34,682 nt of DNA from Clostridia bacterium. GTDB lineage: Bacteria > Bacillota > Clostridia > Oscillospirales > CAG-382. This document shows, piece by piece, positions 1-7,384 of this stretch (positions are counted from its first letter, which is position 1; every line of letters begins with the position of its first letter). The stretch spans positions 1-34,682 of the forward strand of contig JAGAUT010000001.1 in NCBI GenBank assembly GCA_017620655.1, given 5' to 3'. The translations under genes and the position numbers were made by a program. The notes beneath the pieces are model-generated. The model did not search any database and was not told the origin of the DNA. It was given only the letters and a program-made list of their open reading frames with translations.

Positions 1-1795
1 CTGTATAATCGCCTGTGTAGGTATCACCGCAGTCACGGCAAGTATATACGGTATATCCCATAGAGGTGCAAGTCGGCGCTATTACCTTACTGTCATAGTG
101 ATGTCCTGTCGGAAGTTCCAAAACTGTATCACATACAGTACATCTTTGAGGCTCTGTGCAAGTTGCAGCAGCTCCGGGAGTGTGTCCGTTTGCGTTAGTT
201 GCCTTAATCATCTTTTCCGTACAGCCGTCATTTAAGCAGTGATACTCAATAACGCCCTCTGCATCGCAAGTGGAGTTGGTAACAGTATGTCCCTCGTCCC
301 ATTTGTGTCCCAAAGGCTCTGTATAATCACTTACATAATTGAGTCCGCACATTGTACAGGTAGAAGTGGTATAGCCTTTATCAAGGCAAGTCGGCTTTTT
401 CGTGATTTTCTCAAATGAATGAGAAATAATAGGTGTCATATCGGTAATATAGTTATCTCCGCACACCTCGCAGATATGTTCCATATAGCCTGTCATTCTG
501 CAAGTGGGATTGTGCTTTACTGTTTTGTAGCTGTGGGATGCAAGAGGAGTTGTTTCCTCATAGAAATCTCCGCAGTCGGAACACAGCCACAGTTTTAATC
601 CACCCTGCTTGCAAGTTGCTTCACGGATAGTAATTGACTTGTAGTTATGTCCTGTTGCCTGCGTGTAGTTCCTTTTCTCAAGTCTTCCACAGCCGTCACA
701 TTGCCAATGTTCATAACCTAAGTTTTCACAAGACGGCTTAATCGTTTCAACATATCTGTAATCGTGGCTGTGTTCTTCATTTGAGTTTGTCGGAGGAAGA
801 ATGATAATAGTATCATTTTCATCTTCCAATAGCCAAACATACGATACACCGTTTTCCGTCATGCTCTTTCCGTCATATTTATAATCAATTTCATAATATA
901 CGGGATAATATCCTGCTTCGGTATAGTTTGGTGCCGATGTTAATGTACAGCTGTTTGCGCTTGTGCCATAACGAATACTTGTGTGAACATCGCCTTCGGA
1001 AAGGTCTGAAACACTTACGGTATGAGGAGCACCGTCAACCGTTCCGTAATATGAACTTACAACACTTTTTGCTGTAATATATTCATTTGTCTCATATCCG
1101 CAATCATCACATCTCTCTGAAACATAGAAACGGTTGTTTCCAAGCTGAGCGTCTATAACCTCAATGAAGTTATGGGCTTCTCTTTTTTCTGTGGCTCTTG
1201 CCTTTGTTCCTTTGCAAAACTGACAATACTGACCTTTTTTCAAAACCGTTGTATGGTAAGTGTCGTTATACGGTTCGTATGTGGTGTTGTCAAAGTCAAG
1301 GAAAAAATCGTGGTCACAGCTATTTAAGCTATATACATTTCTGCTAAAGCAATATGAGTCAAAGCCATCAGCCGAATTGATTGTGCCGCATACCTGACAA
1401 ATAGATTTCGTCCAATGATAGGTGGTATAGGTTGCATCAATTCCCGGTCTTCCGTCATCAATATTTCCTTTTGTTACTCCGTCCGTCATCGTACCGTCAG
1501 AATACGCAACACCACGGTTTAGTGCTGTAGTGCCTGACTTGGTATATTCCGGCGTTCTGTAAGTCAGCATGATAGTATCTTTATTACACACAGGACACCA
1601 TAATGTCTCCTGCGTAATCGTTGCATTGAAATCAAGTTCATTTGTCCTGCCGTTTGAAGTAATCCAAACATCAGCCGGATCAATATATTCATTTACCTGT
1701 GCGGCAAATACACTCATCGGGGGGATTGCTCCGATTGTCATAACAACTGCCAACATCCCCGAAATTAAGGATTTAATTGAATGTTTTGTTTTCAT
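1..1795 (-). CDS. Large secreted Cys-repeat protein of integrative element (3' end outside window)
   Basis: The frame is open for 598 codons from ATG at 1795, preceded by GGAGG, and runs off the left edge. The N-terminus is a signal peptide: basic residues, a hydrophobic core at about 8-30, and a likely cut near VFA-A at 31/32, so export is expected. The first ~340 residues contain scattered CxxC pairs. From about residue 345 on (roughly bases 1-775) there are seven imperfect units of about 40 residues built as C-x(4-5)-G-Y-x(4)-C-xx-C-G followed by a GH or SH pair. These look like zinc-ribbon-type or disulfide repeats. No enzymatic motif was recognised. It is the last visible gene of the leftward element operon, 97 bases after the DUF3846 gene. 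An adhesin or surface role is inference; the missing C-terminus might show an anchor. Confidence 0.8.
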   Translation of the reverse strand, partial: MKTKHSIKSLISGMLAVVMTIGAIPPMSVFAAQVNEYIDPADVWITSNGRTNELDFNATITQETLWCPVCNKDTIMLTYRTPEYTKSGTTALNRGVAYSDGTMTDGVTKGNIDDGRPGIDATYTTYHWTKSICQVCGTINSADGFDSYCFSRNVYSLNSCDHDFFLDFDNTTYEPYNDTYHTTVLKKGQYCQFCKGTKARATEKREAHNFIEVIDAQLGNNRFYVSERCDDCGYETNEYITAKSVVSSYYGTVDGAPHTVSVSDLSEGDVHTSIRYGTSANSCTLTSAPNYTEAGYYPVYYEIDYKYDGKSMTENGVSYVWLLEDENDTIIILPPTNSNEEHSHDYRYVETIKPSCENLGYEHWQCDGCGRLEKRNYTQATGHNYKSITIREATCKQGGLKLWLCSDCGDFYEETTPLASHSYKTVKHNPTCRMTGYMEHICEVCGDNYITDMTPIISHSFEKITKKPTCLDKGYTTSTCTMCGLNYVSDYTEPLGHKWDEGHTVTNSTCDAEGVIEYHCLNDGCTEKMIKATNANGHTPGAAATCTEPQRCTVCDTVLELPTGHHYDSKVIAPTCTSMGYTVYTCRDCGDTYTGDYT

Positions 1796-1892
1796 GTTCT
1801 TTAACCTCCAGATTTTTCTTCGTATTTTCTTCTCGTCCCGGCAACTCACTAAGGTGGCTTGTACCTATAAATCAAATAATGCTTTATCATAA

Positions 1893-2504
1893 TCACAGCT
1901 CCTGTCCGTGTGTTTTCGTATCCGTCTTTTTATTTAAGTCATCTTTCTTCGGCTCAATGGGTATAGCCATAATGCCTTTTCCCATTTTTAAAAATGCTTC
2001 GGGATTCTTAAACATTTTTTCAAACTTTGCTCTGTGCTCAGGTTGTAAAGAAATAAAATTCTCGTCCCCCAAACCGCAGACAAAGAATGTCCCGGCTATA
2101 ATATCAAGCATTTTGCCGTTTTCATCTTTTACAGCCCGATTCAGTTCTGAACCGTTAATTTTTCCTTCCTCATTGCATACAATCGCAACAGGCTCTTCAA
2201 AAAAATATGCTGCCTGAATGTTACCGCCTACAATATTCTGCATAGAAGAAAGTCCTGCTTCGATAGTGGTCATTTTTGCATATTGACCGGGTTCTACAAG
2301 CAGGACTTCCAATTCATTCGTTTTTTCAATTTCTTTGCCGTTATCGGATTCATATTCAACGCCTACAAAGTTTTCACTGTCTAAGATAATATCGGCATCC
2401 TTCCACATATCTTCAACCATCTGTATGGCATCATCTTTTGAATCAGCTTCTACAACTACCGATTTTTGAAGTGTCTCGGTAATTGTTACTTCAAACTCCT
2501 TCAT
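1893..2504 (-). CDS. DpnD/PcfM-like + DUF3846 fusion protein
   Basis: 203 aa. Residues 1 to about 52 (MKEFEVTITETL, then a VEADSKDDA segment) match the DpnD/PcfM family, small proteins seen in conjugative plasmids and elements. Residues ~64-150 (LLVEPG start, GSELNRAV, then an IAGTFFVCG core) match DUF3846, a family common in clostridial integrative elements and phages. The tail is charged. No biochemical function is established for either part; a regulatory or anti-restriction role is only a guess. The ATG at 2504 lies inside the end of the upstream 53-aa gene (14-base overlap), which points to translational coupling. Family assignment is from recalled motifs. Confidence 0.85.
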   Translation of the reverse strand: MKEFEVTITETLQKSVVVEADSKDDAIQMVEDMWKDADIILDSENFVGVEYESDNGKEIEKTNELEVLLVEPGQYAKMTTIEAGLSSMQNIVGGNIQAAYFFEEPVAIVCNEEGKINGSELNRAVKDENGKMLDIIAGTFFVCGLGDENFISLQPEHRAKFEKMFKNPEAFLKMGKGIMAIPIEPKKDDLNKKTDTKTHGQEL

Positions 2505-2652
2505 CGTTATTCACCTCACCTTCTTCAATGGGAGAGAAGAATGGACAGCTCTTACCGTTATGGTATTGTAAATACGGGCACACCTCACTTTTCGGATCAA
2601 GCTTATAGCTCTCCGCTCCTGTTTTACATTTGGGACATAATTGTTTGCTCAT
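2491..2652 (-). CDS. 53-aa Cys-rich small protein
   Basis: A short ORF from ATG 2652 to TGA 2491. It begins MSKQLCPKCKTG and carries a second Cys segment, VCPYL...NGKSCPFF, so four cysteines plus a His could bind one zinc. The ribosome binding site GAGGAG lies in the last codons of parB, whose stop is only 4 bases upstream. Its own end overlaps the DpnD/DUF3846 start by 14 bases, so the three genes are packed as one translation unit. It is too short for a standard gene-length cutoff, but spacing, RBS and composition support it. Function unknown; a zinc-ribbon accessory protein of the element is inference. Confidence 0.7.
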   Translation of the reverse strand: MSKQLCPKCKTGAESYKLDPKSEVCPYLQYHNGKSCPFFSPIEEGEVNNDEGV

Positions 2653-2656
2653 GTGT

Positions 2657-3538
2657 TTAGCTCCTCTCTGTATTCCTTTTCTTTGTTCTGTTTTTTAACC
2701 AATTGTCCAAAAGCTTCAAAATCGTGTCTTTCATTTGGCTGGGTGTAAATGAACGCGGGAAATATTTTTTTATTTCGTCAGGTTCTATTGTTATTTTATC
2801 AAGGTCGCTTTTCTTCTCCTCCGACATAATCTCCCGCATAGCTTCGACAGTGCATTTGCCGCTTTTGCTTAATTTTTTTATACGCTGCGCTTGGGATAAT
2901 GACGGTGCGTTTTGCGAATATTCCATCGCATCTAAAAATCCCTGCTGTTCTTCTTGCGAAAGGCTCGCAAGCTCCACGGCAGGGGTAAATGAGATTTCCT
3001 TGCTATCAACCTTGTCTAAGAGTGCCGGTTCGAGGCTTGCAAGACGGATATACCTTTCGATATTTCTGACACTTTCGCCTGTATCTTGTGATAGTTTTTC
3101 AACTGTCCACGACTTTCCGCCATTTTGGCGGAAAGTTAAATCGTCTCGTTTTCCTTGATGTTTTAGGGCTTCCATTTTCATTTTGTACGCAAGCGCACGT
3201 TCACTCGGCAGTATATTTTCCCTTTGCAGATTGCTGTCCACCATAAAGATTACCGCTTCATCGTCCGTAAGTTCTTTTACAATAACGGGCATTGTTTCAA
3301 GTCCTGCTGCTTCACAGGCGTACAGTCTGCGATGCCCGGATATTATCTCATAACCTCCGCTCGGATCAGGACGAACGACGGCAGGGGATAGCACTCCGAC
3401 TTGTGAAATACTGTCTATTGTCTGTTGCATAAGCTCATCATCTAATACCTTAAACGGATGATTTTTGAATGGATGCAACTCTGTCAGCTTTATTTCCACA
3501 ACTTGATTGGAATCCAGCTGTTTTTTCTTTGTAGACAT
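2657..3538 (-). CDS. parB: ParB/Spo0J-family partition protein of integrative element
   Basis: 293 aa. The N-terminal ParB domain (about 14-110) includes the nucleotide-binding signature GGYEIISGHRRLYAC at 61-75, followed by the NLQREN box. A helix-turn-helix region (about 144-168, WTVEKLSQDTGESVRNIERY) should bind a parS-like site. The C-terminal part is charged and element-specific. ParB proteins act as CTP-dependent DNA clamps in segregation. In integrative elements they may stabilise the circular form or regulate genes. No ParA is adjacent in the window; it may lie to the left or act in trans. It is embedded in the leftward element operon. The chromosomal Spo0J is normally next to Soj near the origin, which is not the case here. 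Confidence 0.9.
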   Translation of the reverse strand: MSTKKKQLDSNQVVEIKLTELHPFKNHPFKVLDDELMQQTIDSISQVGVLSPAVVRPDPSGGYEIISGHRRLYACEAAGLETMPVIVKELTDDEAVIFMVDSNLQRENILPSERALAYKMKMEALKHQGKRDDLTFRQNGGKSWTVEKLSQDTGESVRNIERYIRLASLEPALLDKVDSKEISFTPAVELASLSQEEQQGFLDAMEYSQNAPSLSQAQRIKKLSKSGKCTVEAMREIMSEEKKSDLDKITIEPDEIKKYFPRSFTPSQMKDTILKLLDNWLKNRTKKRNTERS

Positions 3539-3576
3539 TTATATCACCTCCGTTTCACTTGAGATATAGCCTATTT

Positions 3577-3699
3577 TTATTGAAATTTACTGTTTATGTT
3601 ACCTGCGGCTTTATCTGCGCGTCCCGCAGCAACACAACAGCATACGGTTATTGCTCCCACTATAGCGCCTATTGTAAACGCAGTAATTATTCCAATCAT
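3577..3699 (-). CDS. DUF3789-like membrane micro-protein (40 aa)
   Basis: A 40-residue ORF with ATG at 3699 and TAA at 3577. Residues 2-24 form one transmembrane helix rich in Gly/Ile/Ala, ending in a Cys-Cys-Cys cluster, followed by AAGRADKAAGN. This matches my memory of DUF3789, a very short family found in clostridial conjugative elements directly after the DUF6017 gene. The start sits 2 bases after the stop of the upstream gene, with GGAGGGAGG as ribosome binding site inside that gene's end, so translation is coupled. Role unknown. Confidence 0.75.
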   Translation of the reverse strand: MIGIITAFTIGAIVGAITVCCCVAAGRADKAAGNINSKFQ

Positions 3700-3701
3700 T
3701 C

Positions 3702-4574
3702 TTACCGCCTCCCTCCGTTGCCGTATAAATCGTTTCTCACCATATTCGACAGGTTTGTTTCCGCCGTTGCGGGTATATTGAACAGCGAAGTTATCAGATA
3801 GGCTTTTGTATTGCGGATTTTTTCATTGCGCCGCGAAAATTCAAGCATAAAAGCCTCTAACCTGCTGTAATCAATTTCAAGAAATCTCTGCCGTACAAGC
3901 TCAGTCGGGTACTGCTTTTTCTCTATGGTGTAGTACGGGGTGTCTATCGTAAGTACCTCCGCCATTACGGAAACTATTTCATCAATAACCGCCTTGTCAT
4001 AGCTGTAAACAAGAGTGTCGTATTCAATATTATTTTTAATACGCTCTGTGTTTTTGCTGTATCTATCTATCCATCGAATTTCTTGGGCTTGCTCTCTTTG
4101 ATTGATGGATGGATATTTAATTAAATCAGTATTTATTTTTTCTTTATTTGTTATCTCTATATTTAATTGCGTTGGATTTTCCGATGTCGGGTTATCCGTA
4201 ATCGGGTTATCCGACATTGGATTTTCCGAACACGGGTTTTCCAATATCGGCTGCTCCGTGATTGGATTTTCCAAACGCGGCTGCGGCTGCTCGTAAATTG
4301 TATATTCTATCGCTGCCATTTTGCCAAACTCGTCACGCCCCTGTTTTCGAGTAATATATCCGGCTTCTTCAAGCTCCAAAACTGCCGTCCGTATTGCATC
4401 AATCTTTTCCTTATTGATACGAGCAAGACCTTTTAGGGTGTAGTCCCAATCGTCAGGCAATGATAACATCTGCGACAAAAGTCCTTTTGCTTTCAAGGAC
4501 AAATCCTTGTTACGCAGATGATGATTTGACATAACCGTGTAATTTTTGTTTTTCTCAATTCTGAATACTGACAT
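3702..4574 (-). CDS. Replisome-organizer-like winged-helix protein with DUF6017 C-terminus
   Basis: 290 aa from ATG 4574. This start is preferred over one 36 bases upstream because AGGAGG lies 7 bases before it and the protein then begins MSVFRIEKNKNYTVM, typical for the family. Residues 1-90 form a winged-helix replication-initiator-like domain (SLKAKGLLSQMLSLPDDWDY; then TAVLELEEAGYITR). Residues 102-136 are seven pentapeptide units of the form [E/D][N/Q]Pxx, a flexible linker. The C-terminal part (about 160-285) matches DUF6017. Such proteins open the replication/transfer region of clostridial integrative elements and are thought to help replication of the excised circle (inference). The 79-aa gene upstream overlaps its start by 20 bases. 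Confidence 0.85.
   Translation of the reverse strand: MSVFRIEKNKNYTVMSNHHLRNKDLSLKAKGLLSQMLSLPDDWDYTLKGLARINKEKIDAIRTAVLELEEAGYITRKQGRDEFGKMAAIEYTIYEQPQPRLENPITEQPILENPCSENPMSDNPITDNPTSENPTQLNIEITNKEKINTDLIKYPSINQREQAQEIRWIDRYSKNTERIKNNIEYDTLVYSYDKAVIDEIVSVMAEVLTIDTPYYTIEKKQYPTELVRQRFLEIDYSRLEAFMLEFSRRNEKIRNTKAYLITSLFNIPATAETNLSNMVRNDLYGNGGRR
4167..4271 (-). repeat. 15-base tandem repeat coding for [E/D][N/Q]Pxx pentapeptides
   Basis: Seven imperfect 15-base units lie in frame inside the DUF6017 gene and encode ENPIT, EQPIL, ENPCS, ENPMS, DNPIT, DNPTS and ENPTQ. The first, second and third positions are nearly fixed and the last two vary. Such linkers change copy number by slippage. Seen directly; function inferred. 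Confidence 0.85.
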
Positions 4575-4794
4575 CGTAAACCTCCTTTCCTCGATGCTTT
4601 TTCTTTCCATCTCGTTCCCGCTCTAATTTTCTAAACAGTTTATGACCGTCTGTATTTGTTAAACAAGCGAACCACTCTGAGAGAAAAAAACATTTAATTT
4701 CGTTTCTGTCCGATACGGATTTTGACCGTCTGTAATCTTTTGCTGCTTGAACAATAATTGCATCGGCAAGCAGTTCATAATTTTTATCGTACAT
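4555..4794 (-). CDS. 79-aa element protein, first gene of the element operon
   Basis: ATG 4794 is preceded by GGAGG at a 6-base distance. The protein begins MYDKNYELLADAIIVQAAKDYRR and has a central FFLSEW-FACLT-D segment, then a basic tail (RERDGKKKHRG). I recall similar unnamed small proteins just upstream of DUF6017 genes in clostridial integrative elements, but cannot name a family. It is predicted soluble and mostly helical. The last 20 bases overlap the next gene's start. It is the rightmost convincing gene of the element block and probably the first of the leftward transcript. Confidence 0.7.
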   Translation of the reverse strand: MYDKNYELLADAIIVQAAKDYRRSKSVSDRNEIKCFFLSEWFACLTNTDGHKLFRKLERERDGKKKHRGKEVYDVSIQN

Positions 4795-4828
4795 TTTTTA
4801 CCTCCGTCCCGAAATCGGGCAACAAAAA

Positions 4829-4869
4829 AGCGTGTCCACATTAGCTCGCAATGAGCAAAGAAACACGCT
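4829..4869. other. Stem-loop in element operon leader
   Basis: AGCGTGT (4829-4835) pairs with ACACGCT (4863-4869), and an inner GCTC/GAGC pair stacks in the loop. On the minus strand it lies about 35 bases upstream of the 79-aa gene's start, so it would fold in the 5' leader. No U-run follows, so it is not a standard terminator. Confidence 0.5.
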
Positions 4870-5026
4870 TGTGAAATATGGCTATTAAGTTTTGAAAATA
4901 TCAGCTCCGGGGATTTATGCTTTAAAATCAATTTAATTTTATCAAATTCGGTCAAACTGTTTCAGAGTCGCTAAACAGAAAAAATTCAACCTGAAAAAGT
5001 GAAAATTACGACCGAAAATCAACTGA

Positions 5027-5120
5027 ATTTTCACCCCGAATTTATCCCTTTTTGGTCCTAAAAGGGTATTTTCACCCCGATTTATCCCCTATAAATTGGT
5101 ACAAATTGGGTTAAAATTGG
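5027..5120. repeat. Iteron-like direct repeats next to replication gene
   Basis: Two copies of a 21-22 base repeat, ATTTTCACCCCGA(A)TTTATCCC, lie at 5027-5048 and 5068-5088. Three copies of AAATTGG follow at 5093-5099, 5103-5109 and 5114-5120, spaced 10-11 bases, one helical turn. The whole 4970-5150 stretch is AT-rich and gene-free. Phased repeats beside an initiator-like gene resemble a replication origin or a control region. Seen directly; function inferred. Confidence 0.5.
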
Positions 5121-5158
5121 TCAAATCTTGTCAAACTCATCAAAGAAATTTAGGCATT

Positions 5159-5202
5159 AAAAAACCCCGAAAACCGCATAACAGCGTGGTTTTTCGGGGT
5201 TT
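5159..5202 (-). terminator. Rho-independent terminator of rplM-rpsI
   Basis: On the minus strand, CCCCGAAAAACC, a short loop, GGTTTTCGGGG and a run of T's follow 13 bases after the rpsI stop. The stem has 11-12 pairs with a one-base bulge. This is a standard intrinsic terminator for the ribosomal operon. Confidence 0.85.
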
Positions 5203-5214
5203 GTAATCGAGATT

Positions 5215-5616
5215 TTATCTCTTTGAGAACTGCGGTGCACGACGTGCTGCCTTGAGACCGTACTTCTTTCTTTCCTTCATTATGGGGTCTCTTGTTAAGA
5301 AGCCTGCCTTCTTGAGGGCTGCTCTATAGTTAGGATCAGCCTGAAGAAGTGCTCTTGCAACACCGTGACGGATAGCACCAGCCTGACCTGCAACGCCGCC
5401 GCCTGCTACTGTACAAACGATATCAAATGTACCTTCTGTCTTAGTAACGCCGAAGGGCTGACGAACGATGAGCTTTAATGTTTCAAGACCGAAATAGTCG
5501 TCGATATCTCTGCCGTTGATTGTGATAACGCCCTTACCTGCGAAGAGACGTACACGAGCTACGGAGCTCTTTCTTCTACCTGTGCCGTAGAAATAAGGTT
5601 TTGCACTTGTATACAT
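5215..5616 (-). CDS. rpsI: 30S ribosomal protein S9
   Basis: 133 aa from ATG 5616, chosen because AAAGGAG lies 8 bases upstream and the product then starts [22 protein letters not shown] like other clostridial S9 proteins; ATGs at 5622 and 5634 are less likely. Diagnostic parts are [14 protein letters not shown] near the N-terminus, the Gly-rich [14 protein letters not shown] segment, and the basic C-terminus ending in APQFSKR, which reaches the ribosomal P site. It lies 20 bases downstream of rplM in the usual rplM-rpsI order. Its 3' end faces the integrative element; the 3' end of rpsI is a known integration target for some streptococcal elements. Confidence 0.98.
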   Translation of the reverse strand: MYTSAKPYFYGTGRRKSSVARVRLFAGKGVITINGRDIDDYFGLETLKLIVRQPFGVTKTEGTFDIVCTVAGGGVAGQAGAIRHGVARALLQADPNYRAALKKAGFLTRDPIMKERKKYGLKAARRAPQFSKR

Positions 5617-5636
5617 TGTCATTACTCCTTTCACTC

Positions 5637-6062
5637 TTAGTCAAGAACAATAGGCTGCTGAGCCGCATTGTTATGTTCGCTGCCTGCGTATACCTTAAGT
5701 CTTGTAAGACTCTTGGCACCGATGCTGTTCTTGGGAAGCATGCCCTTTACTGCGAGCATGATAGCCTGTTCGGGGTTCTTTTCCATAAGCTCTCTGTAGC
5801 TTACTTCCTTGAGACCGCCGATCCAGCCGGAATGATGACGATAATACTTATTATCGAGCTTGTTACCTGTGAGAACTGCCTTTGAAGCATTGATAACGAT
5901 TACAAATTCGCCGCAGTCAACATGAGGTGTGAACTCAGGTCTGTGCTTTCCGCGAAGGATATCAGCAACCTTAACTGCTGTCTTACCGAGGGGCTTATCA
6001 GCCGCGTCGATAACATACCACTTGCGTTCTACTTCATTAGCTTTTGCCATAAATGTAGACAT
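5637..6062 (-). CDS. rplM: 50S ribosomal protein L13
   Basis: 141 aa from ATG 6062, with GGAGG 8 bases upstream; an in-frame ATG 15 bases earlier lacks a good site. L13 signatures are [26 protein letters not shown], the [16 protein letters not shown] core, the [14 protein letters not shown] segment and AVKGMLPKN near the end. Length is normal for the family. It binds 23S rRNA early in 50S assembly. It is first in the rplM-rpsI operon, behind a strong promoter at 6108-6135. I do not see a clear L13 leader structure in the 40-base leader. Confidence 0.98.
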   Translation of the reverse strand: MSTFMAKANEVERKWYVIDAADKPLGKTAVKVADILRGKHRPEFTPHVDCGEFVIVINASKAVLTGNKLDNKYYRHHSGWIGGLKEVSYRELMEKNPEQAIMLAVKGMLPKNSIGAKSLTRLKVYAGSEHNNAAQQPIVLD

Positions 6063-6107
6063 AATTGTTTCCTCCAAATTTTTCTTAATCTTTTTTTGAC
6101 CTCATTT

Positions 6108-6135
6108 ATTATAACAGAATAAAAAGATTTGTCAA
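6108..6135 (-). promoter_or_regulatory. Strong housekeeping promoter of rplM-rpsI
   Basis: On the minus strand, TTGACA (6130-6135), a 16-base spacer and TATAAT (6108-6113): both hexamers match the consensus. Transcription should start near 6101, about 40 bases before rplM. Confidence 0.85.
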
Positions 6136-6380
6136 CACCTTTTTTCGAAATTTCAATAATTTAATTAATTATCTCGTTATTTTAAAGCATTTCTCGTTTA
6201 TTCTCTCGTTTTCTAATTAGCGATTTACTGATAATTTTTAAAAAAACAACGTTGTTTTCTCCTGAATTCGTTTTTTTACTTCCATTTCCTATTTTAATCT
6301 TCAAAACATAAAGTGTTTTCAAAGCTGATATAAAACAGTTGTCATCAGTTGTTATAGTATAAATTTAAGTCAAATTCATC
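6136..6380. other. AT-rich intergenic stretch between rplM and coaW
   Basis: No gene is visible in this stretch. It holds three TCTCGTT motifs (6172-6178, 6192-6198, 6204-6210) and a perfect 16-base palindrome, AAAACAACGTTGTTTT, at 6243-6258. It separates two divergent transcripts. The palindrome could be an operator, but nothing ties it to a regulator. Confidence 0.5.
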
Positions 6381-6409
6381 TTGATTTATGTACATTTCTG
6401 TGCTAGAAT
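6381..6409 (+). promoter_or_regulatory. Probable promoter of coaW
   Basis: TTGATT (6381-6386), a 17-base spacer and TAGAAT (6404-6409). Transcription would start near 6416, leaving a leader of about 30 bases. This rules out the longer ORF start at 6388. Confidence 0.6.
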
Positions 6410-6447
6410 ATAATAAATTACATACTTTTGTGTATGGAGATGAAAAT

Positions 6448-7257
6448 ATGAGCAAAATTATTGGAATAGATGTCGGCGGAAGTACAACAAAGATTGTTGG
6501 CTTTGACGGCAACAAAATGATTTCTCCCTTATTTGTAAAAGCAAGCGACCAGTTAGCGTCCGTCTACGGTGCTTTCGGAAAATTTACGGACACAAATTCT
6601 ATAAGTTTAAAGGATATCAGCAAGGTTATGATGACCGGAGTCGGTTCATCTTTTTTTGCAGACGAGCTTTACGGTATAGATGCAGAGCACGTTTCGGAAT
6701 TTGAATGTGTCGGCAGAGGCGGACTATATCTTTCGGGGCTTGACAAAGCAATCATCGTCAGCATGGGAACCGGTACTTCCATAGTTCATGCCGAGAAAAA
6801 CGGCAAGATTGATTACATGGGCGGTACAGGTGTAGGCGGCGGTACTGTAATGGGTCTTGCAAAAAAGATGCTTGGTATTTCAGACATAATGAGTCTTATA
6901 GATGTTGCGTCGGAGGGAAATCTTGAAAACATTGACCTTACTATTGCTGACATCACAAAAAATGATATCGGTCTTGAAAGCCACATGACGGCGGCTAATT
7001 TCGGAAAAGTTAGCGATATCGCCACAAAAGGCGACTTAGCACTCGGACTTATCAACATGGTTTTTGAATCTGTCGGTATGCTTGCTGTTTTTGCCGCAAG
7101 AAGCAAGAACATTAAAGATGTTATTCTTACAGGAAATCTCGTCAGACTTCCTCAGGCAAAGGGAATTGCACAGACCTTTTCTACCCTTTTCAATCTCAAT
7201 TTCTCAATTCCGGAAAACGCTGAATTTGCTACGGCAATCGGGGCAGCTCTTCGTTAA
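6448..7257 (+). CDS. coaW: Type II pantothenate kinase
   Basis: 269 aa from ATG 6448, with GGAG 8 bases upstream. It phosphorylates pantothenate with ATP, the first step of coenzyme A synthesis. The N-terminal phosphate-1 motif is IGIDVGGSTTKIVGF. A MGTGTSIVHAEK segment and the Gly-rich MGGTGVGGGTVMGL segment follow, and a DVILTGNLVRLP stretch closes the ASKHA fold. Length is close to the ~267 aa of Staphylococcus CoaW. This type is usually not feedback-inhibited by CoA (family knowledge). It is monocistronic, followed by a hairpin at 7250-7276. Confidence 0.9.
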   Translation: MSKIIGIDVGGSTTKIVGFDGNKMISPLFVKASDQLASVYGAFGKFTDTNSISLKDISKVMMTGVGSSFFADELYGIDAEHVSEFECVGRGGLYLSGLDKAIIVSMGTGTSIVHAEKNGKIDYMGGTGVGGGTVMGLAKKMLGISDIMSLIDVASEGNLENIDLTIADITKNDIGLESHMTAANFGKVSDIATKGDLALGLINMVFESVGMLAVFAARSKNIKDVILTGNLVRLPQAKGIAQTFSTLFNLNFSIPENAEFATAIGAALR

Positions 7258-7276
7258 AAACTGTGTTTTTAACGAA
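7250..7276 (+). terminator. Hairpin overlapping the coaW stop codon
   Basis: TTCGTTAAAAA-CTGTG-TTTTTAACGAA is a perfect 11-base stem covering the TAA stop. No long U-run follows beyond the stem itself, so termination is plausible but not certain. A second weaker hairpin (ATGAAAACC / GGTTTTCTTCAT) lies at about 7313-7338. Confidence 0.45.
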
Positions 7277-7384
7277 AATGAGGAATTAAGGGTGAGGAAT
7301 TAGAAATGATGGATGAAAACCTAATGGTTTTCTTCATTTAAATTACTTGTATTTAATTTTTAAGATAAAGAAAGGAAATTTACT

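Noticed and set aside
1569-2217. Plus-strand ORFs opposite the secreted Cys-repeat and DUF3846 genes
   Set aside because: Antisense to convincing genes with RBS, signal peptide or domain matches.
4659-4955. 98-aa minus-strand ORF overlapping the 79-aa element gene
   Set aside because: It has no RBS and overlaps in another frame a gene with a clear RBS and a familiar sequence pattern.
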